Shown: positions 16,057-25,417, counted from the first letter of the stretch. The stretch: DNA of 64,000 bases from JBMOKT01 sp049323895 (GCA_049323895.1 JBMOKT010000032.1:1-64000); one strand, 5' to 3'. Numbers and translations are program-made. Notes: a model not told the origin generated them from the sequence alone.

Positions 16057-18051
16057 ATGCAACCATTATTTTGTCTTAAACATAATTCTGGAAAAGTCAC
16101 TTGTTTTATTCTATTTTTTTTGCTGATTTTTATCCTCAGCTTTATAAACTATCTTTTATTCCATACTATTATAGAACTGGTACGCATATTGATTGCCTTT
16201 GGTATAACTGCTATTGCTTTCCACCTAAACTATATGGCACGAAATGATGATCTATTAAGTTTATTTGGCATAGCTTATTTTTTTATTGCCATTTTCGACT
16301 TGCTTCATACCTTGGCTTATCAAGGAATGGGTGTATTTACAGGTAATACGGCAAATCTGGCAACACAGCTTTGGATTACTGCCAGATACATGGAAAGTTC
16401 CGCCTTTTTTTTGGCAACACTTTATATGTACAGAACAGTTAATACAGCTAAAATTATTGCTCTTTATACCGTTGCCTCCTCTTTCCTGCTATTTTCTGTA
16501 TTTTCGGGTTTATTTCCTATCTGCTACGACCCGATAACTGGTCTTACCCCTTTTAAAATAATCAGCGAATATTTAATCTCCATTATTTTCATCGTATCAG
16601 GGATATTAATTTATAAACATAAAAGTCAGCTAAACACTAATTTATCCCGTTATCTCCTCTTAGCCTGTATTACTACATTTATTGCCGAGTTATCTTTTAC
16701 ATTCTATATTTCTGTCTATGGCATATCAAATATGATTGGTCATTTATTCAAATTGATTTCATATATCTATATTTATAAAGCCTTGATCAAAGTAAAATTG
16801 GAGGAGCCATATGAACAGCTTCAGTTGTTAAGCGAGAAGTTAAGACAAGAAATTCTGGAAAAAAATAAAGCATTAGAAATTAAGTCTAAGACAGAACATG
16901 AACTGCAAAAGATTTCAAGGCTGCAGTCAATTGGTAATTTAGCAAGTGGAATTGCTCATGATTTTAATAATATCCTTACTATTATTATGGGAAATGCCTC
17001 TCTGGCAAAAAGGTATATTACAGTTGATAAAAAAATTTACGACAGGCTGTTGGAAATCGAAGAAGCATCCAATCAAGCTAAGGATTTAGCCAGGCAGTTA
17101 TTAACCTACTCCAAAGGCGGAGCACCGATTAAAGAAGTTGTTGACATAGGCAATTTAACAAGAGAAAGCCTATCCTTTGTGATGTCAGGATCAAATATAA
17201 AAAGTGAGTTTTTATCCCCTGCAGAGGATATATATGTGGATGTAGATTCCGGTCAGTTTAAGCAGGTAATTAATAATTTAGTGATTAACTCCATACAGGC
17301 TATGCCCGATGGTGGTAAGATTTATGTTAGCTTTGACACTTTATTTATAGATTCAAAAAGCGGGATACCTTTAAAGGAAGGCAGATATGTACAAATTGCA
17401 ATACGGGATGAAGGAGTGGGAATGACAAAGGAACAGACGGAACAAATCTTTGACCCATTTTTTACAACTAAAAATGATGGGCACGGTCTCGGTTTGACTA
17501 CAGTTTATTCCATACTTGAGAAACATGACGGGTACATAACATTGGACTCACAACTTGGAGAAGGAACAGTCTTTTATATTTATCTACCCATATCTACCGA
17601 AAAAATTAAGAATCATAACACAAAAGCTAATACCAGTATTTTAGCTAAAACTTTTATTGGTAAAATACTCGTAATGGATGATGAGGAACTTATAAGGAAA
17701 TCTTTAGGAAATATGTTGATTTATTTAGGTTACCAAGTTTCCTATGCAAAAAATGGCGACGAAGCTATCACATCATATCAAAATGCAACAGATTCCGGTT
17801 CAGCTTTTGATTTAGTAATTTTGGATCTGACTATCCCTGGTGGATTAGGCGGTTATGAAACCAATAAAAAATTGCTAGCCATAAATCCAGGGTTATTATC
17901 CATTGTTACCAGCGGTTATTCTGAAGACCGGCTTTTATCTGATTATGGCAAATACGGATTCAAGGCTTTTCTTAAGAAACCCTATAAGTTAGAAGACTTA
18001 TATAGTATTTTAAAACATTTAGGTTTCCCCAGTGTAGGAAATGCAATATAA
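16057..18051 (+). CDS. MASE3 membrane-sensor hybrid histidine kinase with C-terminal receiver
   Basis: About 664 residues. The first 240 form the MASE3 integral membrane sensor (IIELVRILIAFGITAIAFHL, FFIAIFDLLHTLAYQGMGVF, LWITARYMESSAFF). A linker coiled coil precedes the HisKA domain with the phospho-acceptor in GIAHDFNNIL. The ATPase motifs follow: NLVINSIQAM, DEGVGM and GLGLTTVY. A receiver domain begins at KILVMDDEELI, with the phospho-aspartate in LVILDLTIPGG and the lysine in FLKKPYK. The ATG at 16057 lies 13 nt after GGAAGGGG; a TTG at 16030 is an alternative. No cognate DNA-binding regulator is adjacent. Confidence 0.88.
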   Translation: MQPLFCLKHNSGKVTCFILFFLLIFILSFINYLLFHTIIELVRILIAFGITAIAFHLNYMARNDDLLSLFGIAYFFIAIFDLLHTLAYQGMGVFTGNTANLATQLWITARYMESSAFFLATLYMYRTVNTAKIIALYTVASSFLLFSVFSGLFPICYDPITGLTPFKIISEYLISIIFIVSGILIYKHKSQLNTNLSRYLLLACITTFIAELSFTFYISVYGISNMIGHLFKLISYIYIYKALIKVKLEEPYEQLQLLSEKLRQEILEKNKALEIKSKTEHELQKISRLQSIGNLASGIAHDFNNILTIIMGNASLAKRYITVDKKIYDRLLEIEEASNQAKDLARQLLTYSKGGAPIKEVVDIGNLTRESLSFVMSGSNIKSEFLSPAEDIYVDVDSGQFKQVINNLVINSIQAMPDGGKIYVSFDTLFIDSKSGIPLKEGRYVQIAIRDEGVGMTKEQTEQIFDPFFTTKNDGHGLGLTTVYSILEKHDGYITLDSQLGEGTVFYIYLPISTEKIKNHNTKANTSILAKTFIGKILVMDDEELIRKSLGNMLIYLGYQVSYAKNGDEAITSYQNATDSGSAFDLVILDLTIPGGLGGYETNKKLLAINPGLLSIVTSGYSEDRLLSDYGKYGFKAFLKKPYKLEDLYSILKHLGFPSVGNAI

Positions 18052-18193
18052 ATAAGTCTTGGTGCCTCTATTAAGGGTTTTAGAGAAAAATGTCCGGATA
18101 ATGGGTATAACTAATGAATAAGAGTGCTATAATAGGAATAAACTTTTCTTATCTTATATATAACAATTTTTTAAGATAATTAACTGATTTTTC

Positions 18194-18223
18194 TGACATT
18201 TTTTCTTAGAATTAATGTATAAT
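18194..18223 (+). promoter_or_regulatory. Promoter of small-protein copy 2
   Basis: TGACAT, an 18-nt spacer and TATAAT at 18218-18223, in a region homologous to that before copy 1. TTATCTTA...TAAGATAA just upstream can form a hairpin or operator; it is degenerate in copy 1. Confidence 0.6.
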
Positions 18224-18244
18224 ATAATCAAAGGGGTGATAAAA

Positions 18245-18412
18245 ATGTATGCATTTGTTGTAAAGCTTGTGGATACTAATGGTGTGGTTTCTCCAGATAA
18301 AGTTTTTTATGATAAACAAGAAGCAGAACAATACGTTACAGAAAAAGAAAAAAATAGTACTGGTTGGGAACTGCACATATTTACTTACCCGCTTGAAACC
18401 CTTAGTTTATAA
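18245..18412 (+). CDS. 55-residue conserved small protein, copy 2
   Basis: Start at the ATG at 18245 after AAAGGGGTGAT. It is 46/55 identical to copy 1 at 11957, and the nine differences lie mostly at single surface-like positions and in the C-terminal tail (LETLSL). It has the same upstream region and its own terminator, so it is an independently expressed duplicate. Function unknown. Confidence 0.75.
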   Translation: MYAFVVKLVDTNGVVSPDKVFYDKQEAEQYVTEKEKNSTGWELHIFTYPLETLSL

Positions 18413-18433
18413 ACCTCTTACCTATAAATTGCG

Positions 18434-18457
18434 GCAAGCTATCTTAGCTTGCTTTTT
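18434..18457 (+). terminator. Intrinsic terminator
   Basis: GCAAGCTA-TCT-TAGCTTGC followed by TTTTT; it closes the second small-protein unit. Confidence 0.85.
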
Positions 18458-18555
18458 ATTTTGTTTTCATTTCACTCTTTTTTATTTTTGCCCTTTAGAT
18501 ATTCAATATGATAATATTTAAATAATAATAATTAAAGTACTAAGGAGCTGGCATA

Positions 18556-19638
18556 ATGAACCTTTTAGGAAGTTGTAATACCACCGGAATTGGCAGTCTG
18601 CCACTGGATGAAATTTCGTCAAGTCATGATTTAATAAAAAAAACCTTCCCTCTAATTCCCCATTGGCCCCAATTACCCAGACTAGGTGAAACAGAGGGTT
18701 TTATTAACCAATATTTAACCCCATTAATAAATATGGGTTTAATTAAGGTAGAAAAGGGCAAAAATCCCTACTTTGACACAGACAGAGCAGATTTTACCGA
18801 TTTGCTGACAGAGTTTTACACACTTTATTTGGAAGCAATAGAAGACAATGAAGCCTCCCTAAACCGTTTTGGTTTTGCTGAGGGCTCTGCTCAAGGTTTT
18901 TACTCCTTCTTGAAAAAGGCGCAGGAAGGCTTCTATGCCGGGGCTGGAATTTTAAAGGGTCAGGTCAGCGGTCCTATTACTCTGGGTTTACAAGTAACAG
19001 ATAGTAATAGGAAAGCAAGTTTTTACGATGACCAATTGCGTGATGTCTTGACAAAAACCCTTGCCTTGGCGGGAAAATGGCAAAGCAAAAAACTTCTGGA
19101 ATTAGGTTTGCCGGTAATAATCTTTATTGATGACCCGGGGCTTTATTCTTTAGGTCTTTCTACACATATTACTATAACAAAAGAAGGAATCACCAAAGAA
19201 CTGAATGAGGTTATTGAGGCTATAAGTTCAACGGGTGGACTTGTGGGGAGCCATACTTGTTCAGGTACCGAATGGCCTCTATTATTTTCCCTGGACCTGG
19301 CAGTAGTAAATTTTGATGCATACGAATATTTTCCTTCAATGAGTGTTTACCCGAAAGAAATTAGTGAGTTTTTGGCAAAGGGCAAAACCTTATCCTTTGG
19401 GCTTATCCCAACATCGGAAAAGCTTTTACAAGAAACTCCAGCCAGTTTGGTTAAGTTATTCGAAGAACAGCTAACTATCTTAGTACAAAAAGGCATCAAC
19501 AAAGAGACCCTTTTAAAACAAATACTTATCACACCAAGCTGTGGTACGGGAAGTTTGACAGAAGAATTGGCTGTTTTAGTTTATAAAACTACTGCAGAAG
19601 TAAGGGATATTATAAAAGAAAAATATAATCTTCAATAA
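18556..19638 (+). CDS. Short methionine synthase-like protein (MetE C-terminal/UROD fold)
   Basis: 360 residues, about half the length of MetE and equal to its catalytic C-terminal barrel. The zinc-site elements are SHTCSGTEWP (His and Cys) and ITPSCGTGSL (Cys). The N-terminal folate-binding half of MetE is absent. Stand-alone core-MetE proteins of anaerobes are reported to take the methyl group from a corrinoid protein of the Wood-Ljungdahl pathway rather than from a folate triglutamate. That would fit this organism, but the acceptor (homocysteine or another thiol) is inferred. Its short wHTH-like follower is 25 nt downstream in the same operon. Confidence 0.75.
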   Translation: MNLLGSCNTTGIGSLPLDEISSSHDLIKKTFPLIPHWPQLPRLGETEGFINQYLTPLINMGLIKVEKGKNPYFDTDRADFTDLLTEFYTLYLEAIEDNEASLNRFGFAEGSAQGFYSFLKKAQEGFYAGAGILKGQVSGPITLGLQVTDSNRKASFYDDQLRDVLTKTLALAGKWQSKKLLELGLPVIIFIDDPGLYSLGLSTHITITKEGITKELNEVIEAISSTGGLVGSHTCSGTEWPLLFSLDLAVVNFDAYEYFPSMSVYPKEISEFLAKGKTLSFGLIPTSEKLLQETPASLVKLFEEQLTILVQKGINKETLLKQILITPSCGTGSLTEELAVLVYKTTAEVRDIIKEKYNLQ

Positions 19639-19663
19639 GTAGTAGTCGTAGGAGGTAATTAAA

Positions 19664-19921
19664 ATGCCTGTGTGCAGTGTATGTGGTAGTAAGCAATTAG
19701 GACAACAAGGCACAGAAGGTCTTACAGAAAGGCAAAAAGCTATTTTCAACTATTTAGAAAGTAAAAATGGCGCAACATTACAGGAAATGCTGCAGGAGTT
19801 TAAGATTTCCGAAACAGAATTGCGCAAAGAATTTGCCGTCCTCAGGCATTGTGAATTAGCAAAAGCACAAAAAAGGGATAATGATGTTATCTTTGTAGTA
19901 TGGAATTATCAAAGTAATTAA
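19664..19921 (+). CDS. Small CxxC and winged-helix-like protein
   Basis: 85 residues; ATG after AGGAGGTAATT. It begins with a CSVCG knuckle and continues with a helix-turn-helix-like region (TERQKAIFNYLES, TLQEMLQEFKISETELRKEFAVLRHCELAKA) resembling a DeoR/MarR-like wing. It may bind nucleic acid. It is co-transcribed with the MetE-like gene and could regulate it. I do not recognise a named family. Confidence 0.55.
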   Translation: MPVCSVCGSKQLGQQGTEGLTERQKAIFNYLESKNGATLQEMLQEFKISETELRKEFAVLRHCELAKAQKRDNDVIFVVWNYQSN

Positions 19922-19940
19922 TGCAAATACCTAATAGTAA

Positions 19941-19967
19941 CCCTCGGATTTTTTATCCGGGGGTTTT
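19941..19967 (+). terminator. Intrinsic terminator
   Basis: CCCTCGGAT / ATCCGGGGG across TTTTT, followed by TTTT; it ends the MetE-like operon. Confidence 0.85.
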
Positions 19968-20067
19968 ATGATTTACTGCCGATACATACTCTAATCCAGC
20001 TAATTGTCGGATGCTTACCGCCAAAGCTCCCAGTAAACGGTGATACCCTTGGATGTTCATGAAATTA

Positions 20068-20325
20068 CTACCTTTCGTTAGAATTTATTGAGTTATATCT
20101 AGCTTCCGCTTCTTCTTCATCAATAAACCATTGGATGCCTTCAGTGGACATCTCACTGTTAAAAGTGTGTATTAAACCATTCTTTATTATCTCTTTTCCC
20201 CAGGCTACAAAAAACTGGGCAGGGGAGTTAACAGGATTTACTCCTGTCCCAAAATAAACTGTAATTCCATTGACCTCTTTTTGCTCAAGAATATTGGCAT
20301 GAGTCATGCCACAAGAATTTTTCAT
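20068..20325 (-). CDS. Hypothetical 85-residue protein
   Basis: ATG at 20325 with GAGGAAGG upstream. It is a soluble, acidic protein with a single Cys near the start (NSCGMTHANI). The N-terminal half is beta-rich (ITVYFGTGVNPVNSP) and the C-terminal half helical (WFIDEEEAEARYNSI). No family recognised. The good ribosome binding site and isolated position support a real gene. Confidence 0.5.
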   Translation of the reverse strand: MKNSCGMTHANILEQKEVNGITVYFGTGVNPVNSPAQFFVAWGKEIIKNGLIHTFNSEMSTEGIQWFIDEEEAEARYNSINSNER

Positions 20326-20403
20326 CTGCCTTCCTCCTCAAATTAACCTATACTTGAAAAAGATTAATTATTATTATCTAAACAATATCCTGCAAAATTA
20401 CAA

Positions 20404-20427
20404 ACCGGCACATTATGGTGTGCCGGT
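20404..20427 (-). terminator. Hairpin after the GGDEF/HD-GYP gene
   Basis: ACCGGCACA / TGTGCCGGT, 9-bp stem with a 6-nt loop, just downstream of the stop at 20455 on the minus strand. Only a modest T-tract follows, so termination strength is uncertain. Confidence 0.65.
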
Positions 20428-20454
20428 ATTCTTTCTGCCTCTTATTTACCCTTT

Positions 20455-23010
20455 TTAGACTGCCATGCATTTATTAATAGTTCTACTAATGTCAATAGTG
20501 CCGTCAAGAACCAAATTAATAAATAAATTTGCCATTACAGGGTCAAATTGGGTTCCAATACTATTTTTTATTTCATTAAGGGCAGCATTGATACTAAGTG
20601 CTTTTCGATATGGTCGGTCTGAAGTCATGGCATCAAAGGTATCTGTAATAGCTAAACATCTTGCTACTAAGGGAATATTCTCTCCCTTCAGACCTCTGGG
20701 ATATCCGCTTCCATCCCATTTTTCATGATGTCCAATAACCGCCGGTATTACATGATTCAAAGAAGGTAAATGTTTAATTATAGTTATAGACATTTCTACG
20801 TGCCCTTTAACCACATTGTATTCCTCACCGGTTAGTTTGCCGGTCTTGGTTAAGATGTTTTCAGGAATTCCTATTTTTCCTATATCGTGTAAGAGAGCAG
20901 CTTCCTTAACTATTTCCAGATGTGATTTATCTAAACCAACGGCTTTTGCCAAGATTGTAGTATATTCTGCAACCCTTTGGGAATGACCGAAGGTATAATG
21001 GTCCTTGGCATCAATAGCTGCTGTAAGGGCATATACCGTAGCTATATAAGAGGGCTTATTGATTCTTTCCTCGATTTTCTCTTTATTACCAGAGGCTTCA
21101 GCATTTGGAGTATAGATAACCGTTTGATTTTTTCCATTGTTTTTGGCATTATACATAGCCCAATCAGCCCGTTTTAAAAGTTCCTCAGCATTGGGGGCAG
21201 CATGGGGGAAGGTACAAACTCCTATGCTAGCTGTTAAGAACCGCTGGGTTACATCAGCACTATTAATAAAGGTATTCTGAATTTCAAGCCTAATTTTTTC
21301 TGCTATTTCAAAAGCCTTTTTGGAATCATGATAAGGTAGCAGTATGGTAAATTCCTCACCACCATATCTGCATATAATTCCTTTTTCGCCAACAACCCGC
21401 TTTATGATGGAGGAAACTGTCTTTAGTGCTTTATCCCCTTCAAAATGTCCATATAGATCATTAAACAATTTAAATAAATCTAAGTCCAGCATCAGTAGGG
21501 AGATCTCCCCAGGTCTAATTCTTTCTATCTGCTCTGAAAGTGTTCGGCAGAAATAACCGTGGTTATATAGCTTGGTAAGGCTGTCGGTAATCGATTCCAG
21601 CTGGGCACGGGCAAAAAGCCTGGCATTATCAATGGCAACAGCACTTGATGTCCCTAAATAAGTAAGCAAATCCAAGTCATCCAGTAAATAGGCGGTATTA
21701 TTTTTCTTTTTGGTAAGCATTATCATGCCAATTAGATCATTTCTACTCCTGATGGGGGTAATAACTTCAATACCTAATTCATTTATCTCTTTCTTTTCCG
21801 ACTCCCACATTGATTTAAAATGGGGAAGATAAAATAATTCCCTCCTGGAAAGACTGGCGTTATTATTTATAAACCACTTAGTAATCGGGTTGCCCAGAGA
21901 AATCAGAAAATCGGTTTTATGTAATTTAGAAGATGAGTAAAACACATAATAATGTTCTTTTTCTTCATGTTTCAAAAGCACAAAAACATCTTTTACGGGA
22001 ATGGCAAGCTGAATAGCCTCAGTCAGCTCTTTGGCAATATTATTTAAATCCAGGTTATTTGAAATGCTTGTGCTAAAGTTTCTTAAAGCCTGCCGCTGCG
22101 TATACTCGGACTTATAGAAAATTCTGTCCACCAGCCGACCTGTAGACCTATACAAGGGTTGGAAAAGCAAAGCAATAATCAAGGCTAAAAGTATTGTAGC
22201 ATAGGGTACCAGATTATAGTTCCCTAATTGCTGCTGGAATGTAAAAACAACATAAACGTAAAAAGCTGTAATGAGCAAGGTCAATCCCCAGTAAACAATA
22301 CCTTTAGTCAAGATAAAACGCAGCTCCAGCATACGGTATTTATAAATTGCAATTATGATAAAAAGTGCATTTACAAAACAGGCTAAAATGTCTACGGGAT
22401 ACTTTCCGATAGCCGGAATAACATTCAGAAGGGACCCTATGAACATTATCACTACCCCGGTAGTAATTAATCCCAGCTGACCATAGGTGGCATCCCCTTT
22501 GTTTACCTCTTTCCTTGTTTTCAAGATGATTGCAAAAATCATGGAAAACATTAATAAAAACATAGGATAAGCCATATAACCCAGTGAATATTCAAATTCA
22601 ACGGTTCGAATTTGCTGAGAGTTATAAACTATTGTAGTAGTAATTACATTAGCATCGGTTACAACATAACCTAAAAAATTTATTATCAGACTTGCAACCG
22701 CTAAAGATCCCCAGATAATTGTATTAAATATCTTTAAAGAATTAGTAAAGACTGAAACAAAGCAATAAAGTAAAAACGGTACAGCAATAGTCCCGGCAAC
22801 CATTAATCTGTTCCAAAAGAGTACCCCGGGAGACAGTTGCAACTTCATAAATAACGACGATGCAGTCCAAAGAATTAATGCGGCTAAAACCGGCATAAAC
22901 ATCCTAATAAGTTTATCCTTCTGCGAAACAATGAAAAAGAGCATTAGTAAACAATAGGTTGTCAATGCAACTATAGGAACTACCCAAAAAAATATTTGTG
23001 TAAAAGGCAT
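20455..23010 (-). CDS. Membrane sensor with GAF, GGDEF and HD-GYP domains
   Basis: 851 residues. The first 300 hold about eight membrane helices of the 7TM/histidine-kinase-N-like type. A GAF domain follows (about 330-475), then a diguanylate cyclase domain with canonical GGEEF in CRYGGEEFTILL. A C-terminal HD-GYP phosphodiesterase (about 670-845) has HDIGKIGIPE and GHHEKWDGSGYPRGL. Both active sites look intact, so the protein may both make and degrade cyclic di-GMP, with the balance set by the membrane and GAF inputs. ATG after GAGGTGA. It lies 15 nt after the GH3-like gene and may be read from the same transcript. Confidence 0.92.
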   Translation of the reverse strand: MPFTQIFFWVVPIVALTTYCLLMLFFIVSQKDKLIRMFMPVLAALILWTASSLFMKLQLSPGVLFWNRLMVAGTIAVPFLLYCFVSVFTNSLKIFNTIIWGSLAVASLIINFLGYVVTDANVITTTIVYNSQQIRTVEFEYSLGYMAYPMFLLMFSMIFAIILKTRKEVNKGDATYGQLGLITTGVVIMFIGSLLNVIPAIGKYPVDILACFVNALFIIIAIYKYRMLELRFILTKGIVYWGLTLLITAFYVYVVFTFQQQLGNYNLVPYATILLALIIALLFQPLYRSTGRLVDRIFYKSEYTQRQALRNFSTSISNNLDLNNIAKELTEAIQLAIPVKDVFVLLKHEEKEHYYVFYSSSKLHKTDFLISLGNPITKWFINNNASLSRRELFYLPHFKSMWESEKKEINELGIEVITPIRSRNDLIGMIMLTKKKNNTAYLLDDLDLLTYLGTSSAVAIDNARLFARAQLESITDSLTKLYNHGYFCRTLSEQIERIRPGEISLLMLDLDLFKLFNDLYGHFEGDKALKTVSSIIKRVVGEKGIICRYGGEEFTILLPYHDSKKAFEIAEKIRLEIQNTFINSADVTQRFLTASIGVCTFPHAAPNAEELLKRADWAMYNAKNNGKNQTVIYTPNAEASGNKEKIEERINKPSYIATVYALTAAIDAKDHYTFGHSQRVAEYTTILAKAVGLDKSHLEIVKEAALLHDIGKIGIPENILTKTGKLTGEEYNVVKGHVEMSITIIKHLPSLNHVIPAVIGHHEKWDGSGYPRGLKGENIPLVARCLAITDTFDAMTSDRPYRKALSINAALNEIKNSIGTQFDPVMANLFINLVLDGTIDISRTINKCMAV

Positions 23011-23025
23011 TAATTCACCTCGTTT

Positions 23026-24612
23026 CTACTCTCCACGGACTATTTTCAAAACCTCTACCAAATCAAAATGGGACGGGTTCAGCTTTCTAATACTTCTGCC
23101 CAAGGACTCAGAAAAGCGACTGATTGTTCCTGTAGGAATAATTGTTACCTTAAGGGGGTCCATCCCCAACAGAGACTTCAAATTGTTAAAATCGGTATCA
23201 ACATAACGGAAATAAATAGCCAGATGTTCTTTTATAATATCCTTAGTCAAGGCACCATGTGCTCCGGCTTCCACATATAGATGCAATAAGGATCTCTTGT
23301 GTTCATCAAATTCCTTAACTGCAAACCAGTCATTTATATCAAGTTTAGAAAGTTCAATAGCCTGACTTATAGTAGCTTCTGAAATACGGGTAAAACCGGC
23401 AATATCAATAAACCTAGGATCCCGGTCAACATATGTAAACAGAGGAAGCTGAATATCATCTTCTTCATCATTGAAGGAAAGGCATTTAAATATGTCACCG
23501 GTCCTATAGCGGGCAAAGGCTCCCCCTTTAAAATTGGAAATAACCAGCTCATATTCAATCCCGGGTCGTATTTCATCTAGCAGATATGTTTTAGGAGTGT
23601 ACAGTGGATTCTCCAGATTTTTTTCCATCTCTGAATACGGAATAAACTCATAGAAACATATATCCGGAAAAAAAACCAGACCTTTTTTGTCCCATGCTTC
23701 AGTGGCTATGCAGGTAGACTCTGTCCCGCCGAAAATCTCCAGAGGCTTAACCCCCCAATAATATTCCATCTTCTTTTTTAGATTGGACGAATCTGTTCCG
23801 GAACAGACAAGACCTTTGAGCTTCCAGATATCCTTTGGTAAGATGGGAGTCTTAGTTTCTTTACTTTTTATCCAAGCTTTGAGCAAGCGGTAATTCATTG
23901 CAATTGAATTCTTCAGAACGGAAAATTTCTTGCCCGAACCCCCACCCGCTGCAAAAGAATCACCTATTTTGACTATTATACTGCTCAAACCAAAAAATAA
24001 GTCTATGCCTTTTTGTAAGCCCAGTTGGAAGCCAATCTTATTTCGTTGGCCAAAACTCATTTTCTCTGCTTCTTCAATTGAAGGCAGGAAATTAACCGCC
24101 ATACTATTGGCAATAAGATGAGGCACCAAGCCTGTAAGGTAAGGAAGAGGTGCCATGCCGTAGAGGAAATTTTCCCCTCCTCTTAGGGTAAACTCACCTT
24201 TCTTGCTGCTGGTAGCAAGAATTATTATAGATATGGAATAGGCTTTGAGGCAGTTAATCATGCTGTCGGTATAAGGTGCAACTTTAACCGGGTTTTTACC
24301 GCCTTCCCATGTTGTTTCAATCCACATTACAGGCTTTGCCGGCAGTACCGACTCCATTTTCGGCAATAAGAAATCTGCATAGTCTTCATATTTGGTAAGG
24401 GGCACCAGCTTTCTAAATTCATCTACAGTTGCTGGTTTGTGTCCCTTCATGATATGTCTGCCTAGTTCACAATTATTATATAGTTTTATCTGTTCCAGCA
24501 TTAGTCGGTTTTGAATCTGCATGTAATCTGAAAGTGTAAGATCTAAAAAACCACAGTATTCCTGCCAGATTTCATCATATTTCTTTTCTCGGAATTTCCT
24601 ATCCAAGTCCAT
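23026..24612 (-). CDS. GH3-family (auxin-responsive-promoter-like) acyl-adenylate enzyme
   Basis: 528 residues; ATG after GGAGG. The GH3-type features are RKLVPLTKYEDYADF near the start, LVCSGTDSSNLKKKMEYYWG, EIFGGTESTCIATE and YELVISNFKGGAFARYRTGDIF, which align with the adenylate-binding core of the firefly-luciferase-like fold. In plants GH3 proteins join amino acids to auxin or jasmonate. Bacterial members are scattered and mostly unassigned. It is translated 9 nt after the methyltransferase-like membrane protein, pointing to a shared lipid or acyl substrate. Function here is unknown. Confidence 0.8.
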   Translation of the reverse strand: MDLDRKFREKKYDEIWQEYCGFLDLTLSDYMQIQNRLMLEQIKLYNNCELGRHIMKGHKPATVDEFRKLVPLTKYEDYADFLLPKMESVLPAKPVMWIETTWEGGKNPVKVAPYTDSMINCLKAYSISIIILATSSKKGEFTLRGGENFLYGMAPLPYLTGLVPHLIANSMAVNFLPSIEEAEKMSFGQRNKIGFQLGLQKGIDLFFGLSSIIVKIGDSFAAGGGSGKKFSVLKNSIAMNYRLLKAWIKSKETKTPILPKDIWKLKGLVCSGTDSSNLKKKMEYYWGVKPLEIFGGTESTCIATEAWDKKGLVFFPDICFYEFIPYSEMEKNLENPLYTPKTYLLDEIRPGIEYELVISNFKGGAFARYRTGDIFKCLSFNDEEDDIQLPLFTYVDRDPRFIDIAGFTRISEATISQAIELSKLDINDWFAVKEFDEHKRSLLHLYVEAGAHGALTKDIIKEHLAIYFRYVDTDFNNLKSLLGMDPLKVTIIPTGTISRFSESLGRSIRKLNPSHFDLVEVLKIVRGE

Positions 24613-24621
24613 GATGGCCTC

Positions 24622-25230
24622 CTATTTGATAGTAATAATACACTTCTTAACACTGCAAAGACTAGGTATTAGAAATGGAACCTTATCCTTATACCTTTCA
24701 TAGCCTATCAAGGTTTTAGGAAAAAGCCATCGGTCTTGTACATAAACGTGGATAATATCCATAATAGTCCATACTAGCCCTGCCCACATCACCATAATTT
24801 TACCAGAGGCCAGCCACAAAAAGAGATAAAAGAAAAAAAACCAAAGTACACCGGGGTGACGACAAAGAGCATACATCCCAGTATCAACAACAGTGTTTTC
24901 CTTTGCTATTTCAAAATACGTCTTTCTAAATGGCAGAGAAAAAAATAAAGAATAGGGAATTAAAATTAGTGAAAAAAGTGATAATAAGTAGAAAAATACT
25001 CTCAAAACAATATTTAACTGAAAATCAGCAGAGTAGGATAATAAAACCCCTATAGTAGCAAAGGCTAATAATAAAACGCCTACTGCAAATAAGATATTAA
25101 GATTTTTATGCAGTAATAGCACTTTATTAATATCGAATATGTATAGAAAAAAAAAGGCAAGACAACCTATCAAAATAAATATCATATTTATCACCACAAC
25201 AATAATCTTCAAAAACGGCTTTTTTGCCAC
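24622..25230 (-). CDS. Membrane protein of the isoprenylcysteine/phospholipid methyltransferase-like fold
   Basis: Up to 202 residues with five or six membrane helices. The C-terminal part has the PEMT/ICMT-like pattern: YALCRHPGVLWFFFFYL, then the late LIGYERYKDKVPFLIP, where such enzymes bind S-adenosylmethionine and close over it. The GTG at 25230 has no clear ribosome binding site; the ATG at 25185 after GGTGAT may be the real start. It is the first gene of the operon with the GH3-like gene. Confidence 0.6.
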   Translation of the reverse strand: MAKKPFLKIIVVVINMIFILIGCLAFFFLYIFDINKVLLLHKNLNILFAVGVLLLAFATIGVLLSYSADFQLNIVLRVFFYLLSLFSLILIPYSLFFSLPFRKTYFEIAKENTVVDTGMYALCRHPGVLWFFFFYLFLWLASGKIMVMWAGLVWTIMDIIHVYVQDRWLFPKTLIGYERYKDKVPFLIPSLCSVKKCIITIK

Positions 25231-25343
25231 AAATAAACTATTTTTTACAAATTATACTACATAATATATAATTTTGAATAGTATGTAAATTGAATTAGAC
25301 TAAAGTATTAATTAAAGGTGGAAAAGCTAAGTAGCCCCAAAGG

Positions 25344-25417
25344 GTAATTAATAACCTTAATTACTCGTAAATCTTAAAAAACCACCTGCGGCGTGATTAA
25401 TAATTTTAAAGCCGCAG
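25344..25417 (+). promoter_or_regulatory. Structured leader of the cyclodeaminase-like gene
   Basis: Two perfect hairpins lie in the 230-bp region before the ATG: GTAATTAA/TTAATTAC at 25344-25364, and CTGCGGC/GCCGCAG at 25386-25417 with an 18-nt loop. I could not match a known riboswitch class. It may be an attenuator or only stable leader RNA. Confidence 0.4.
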
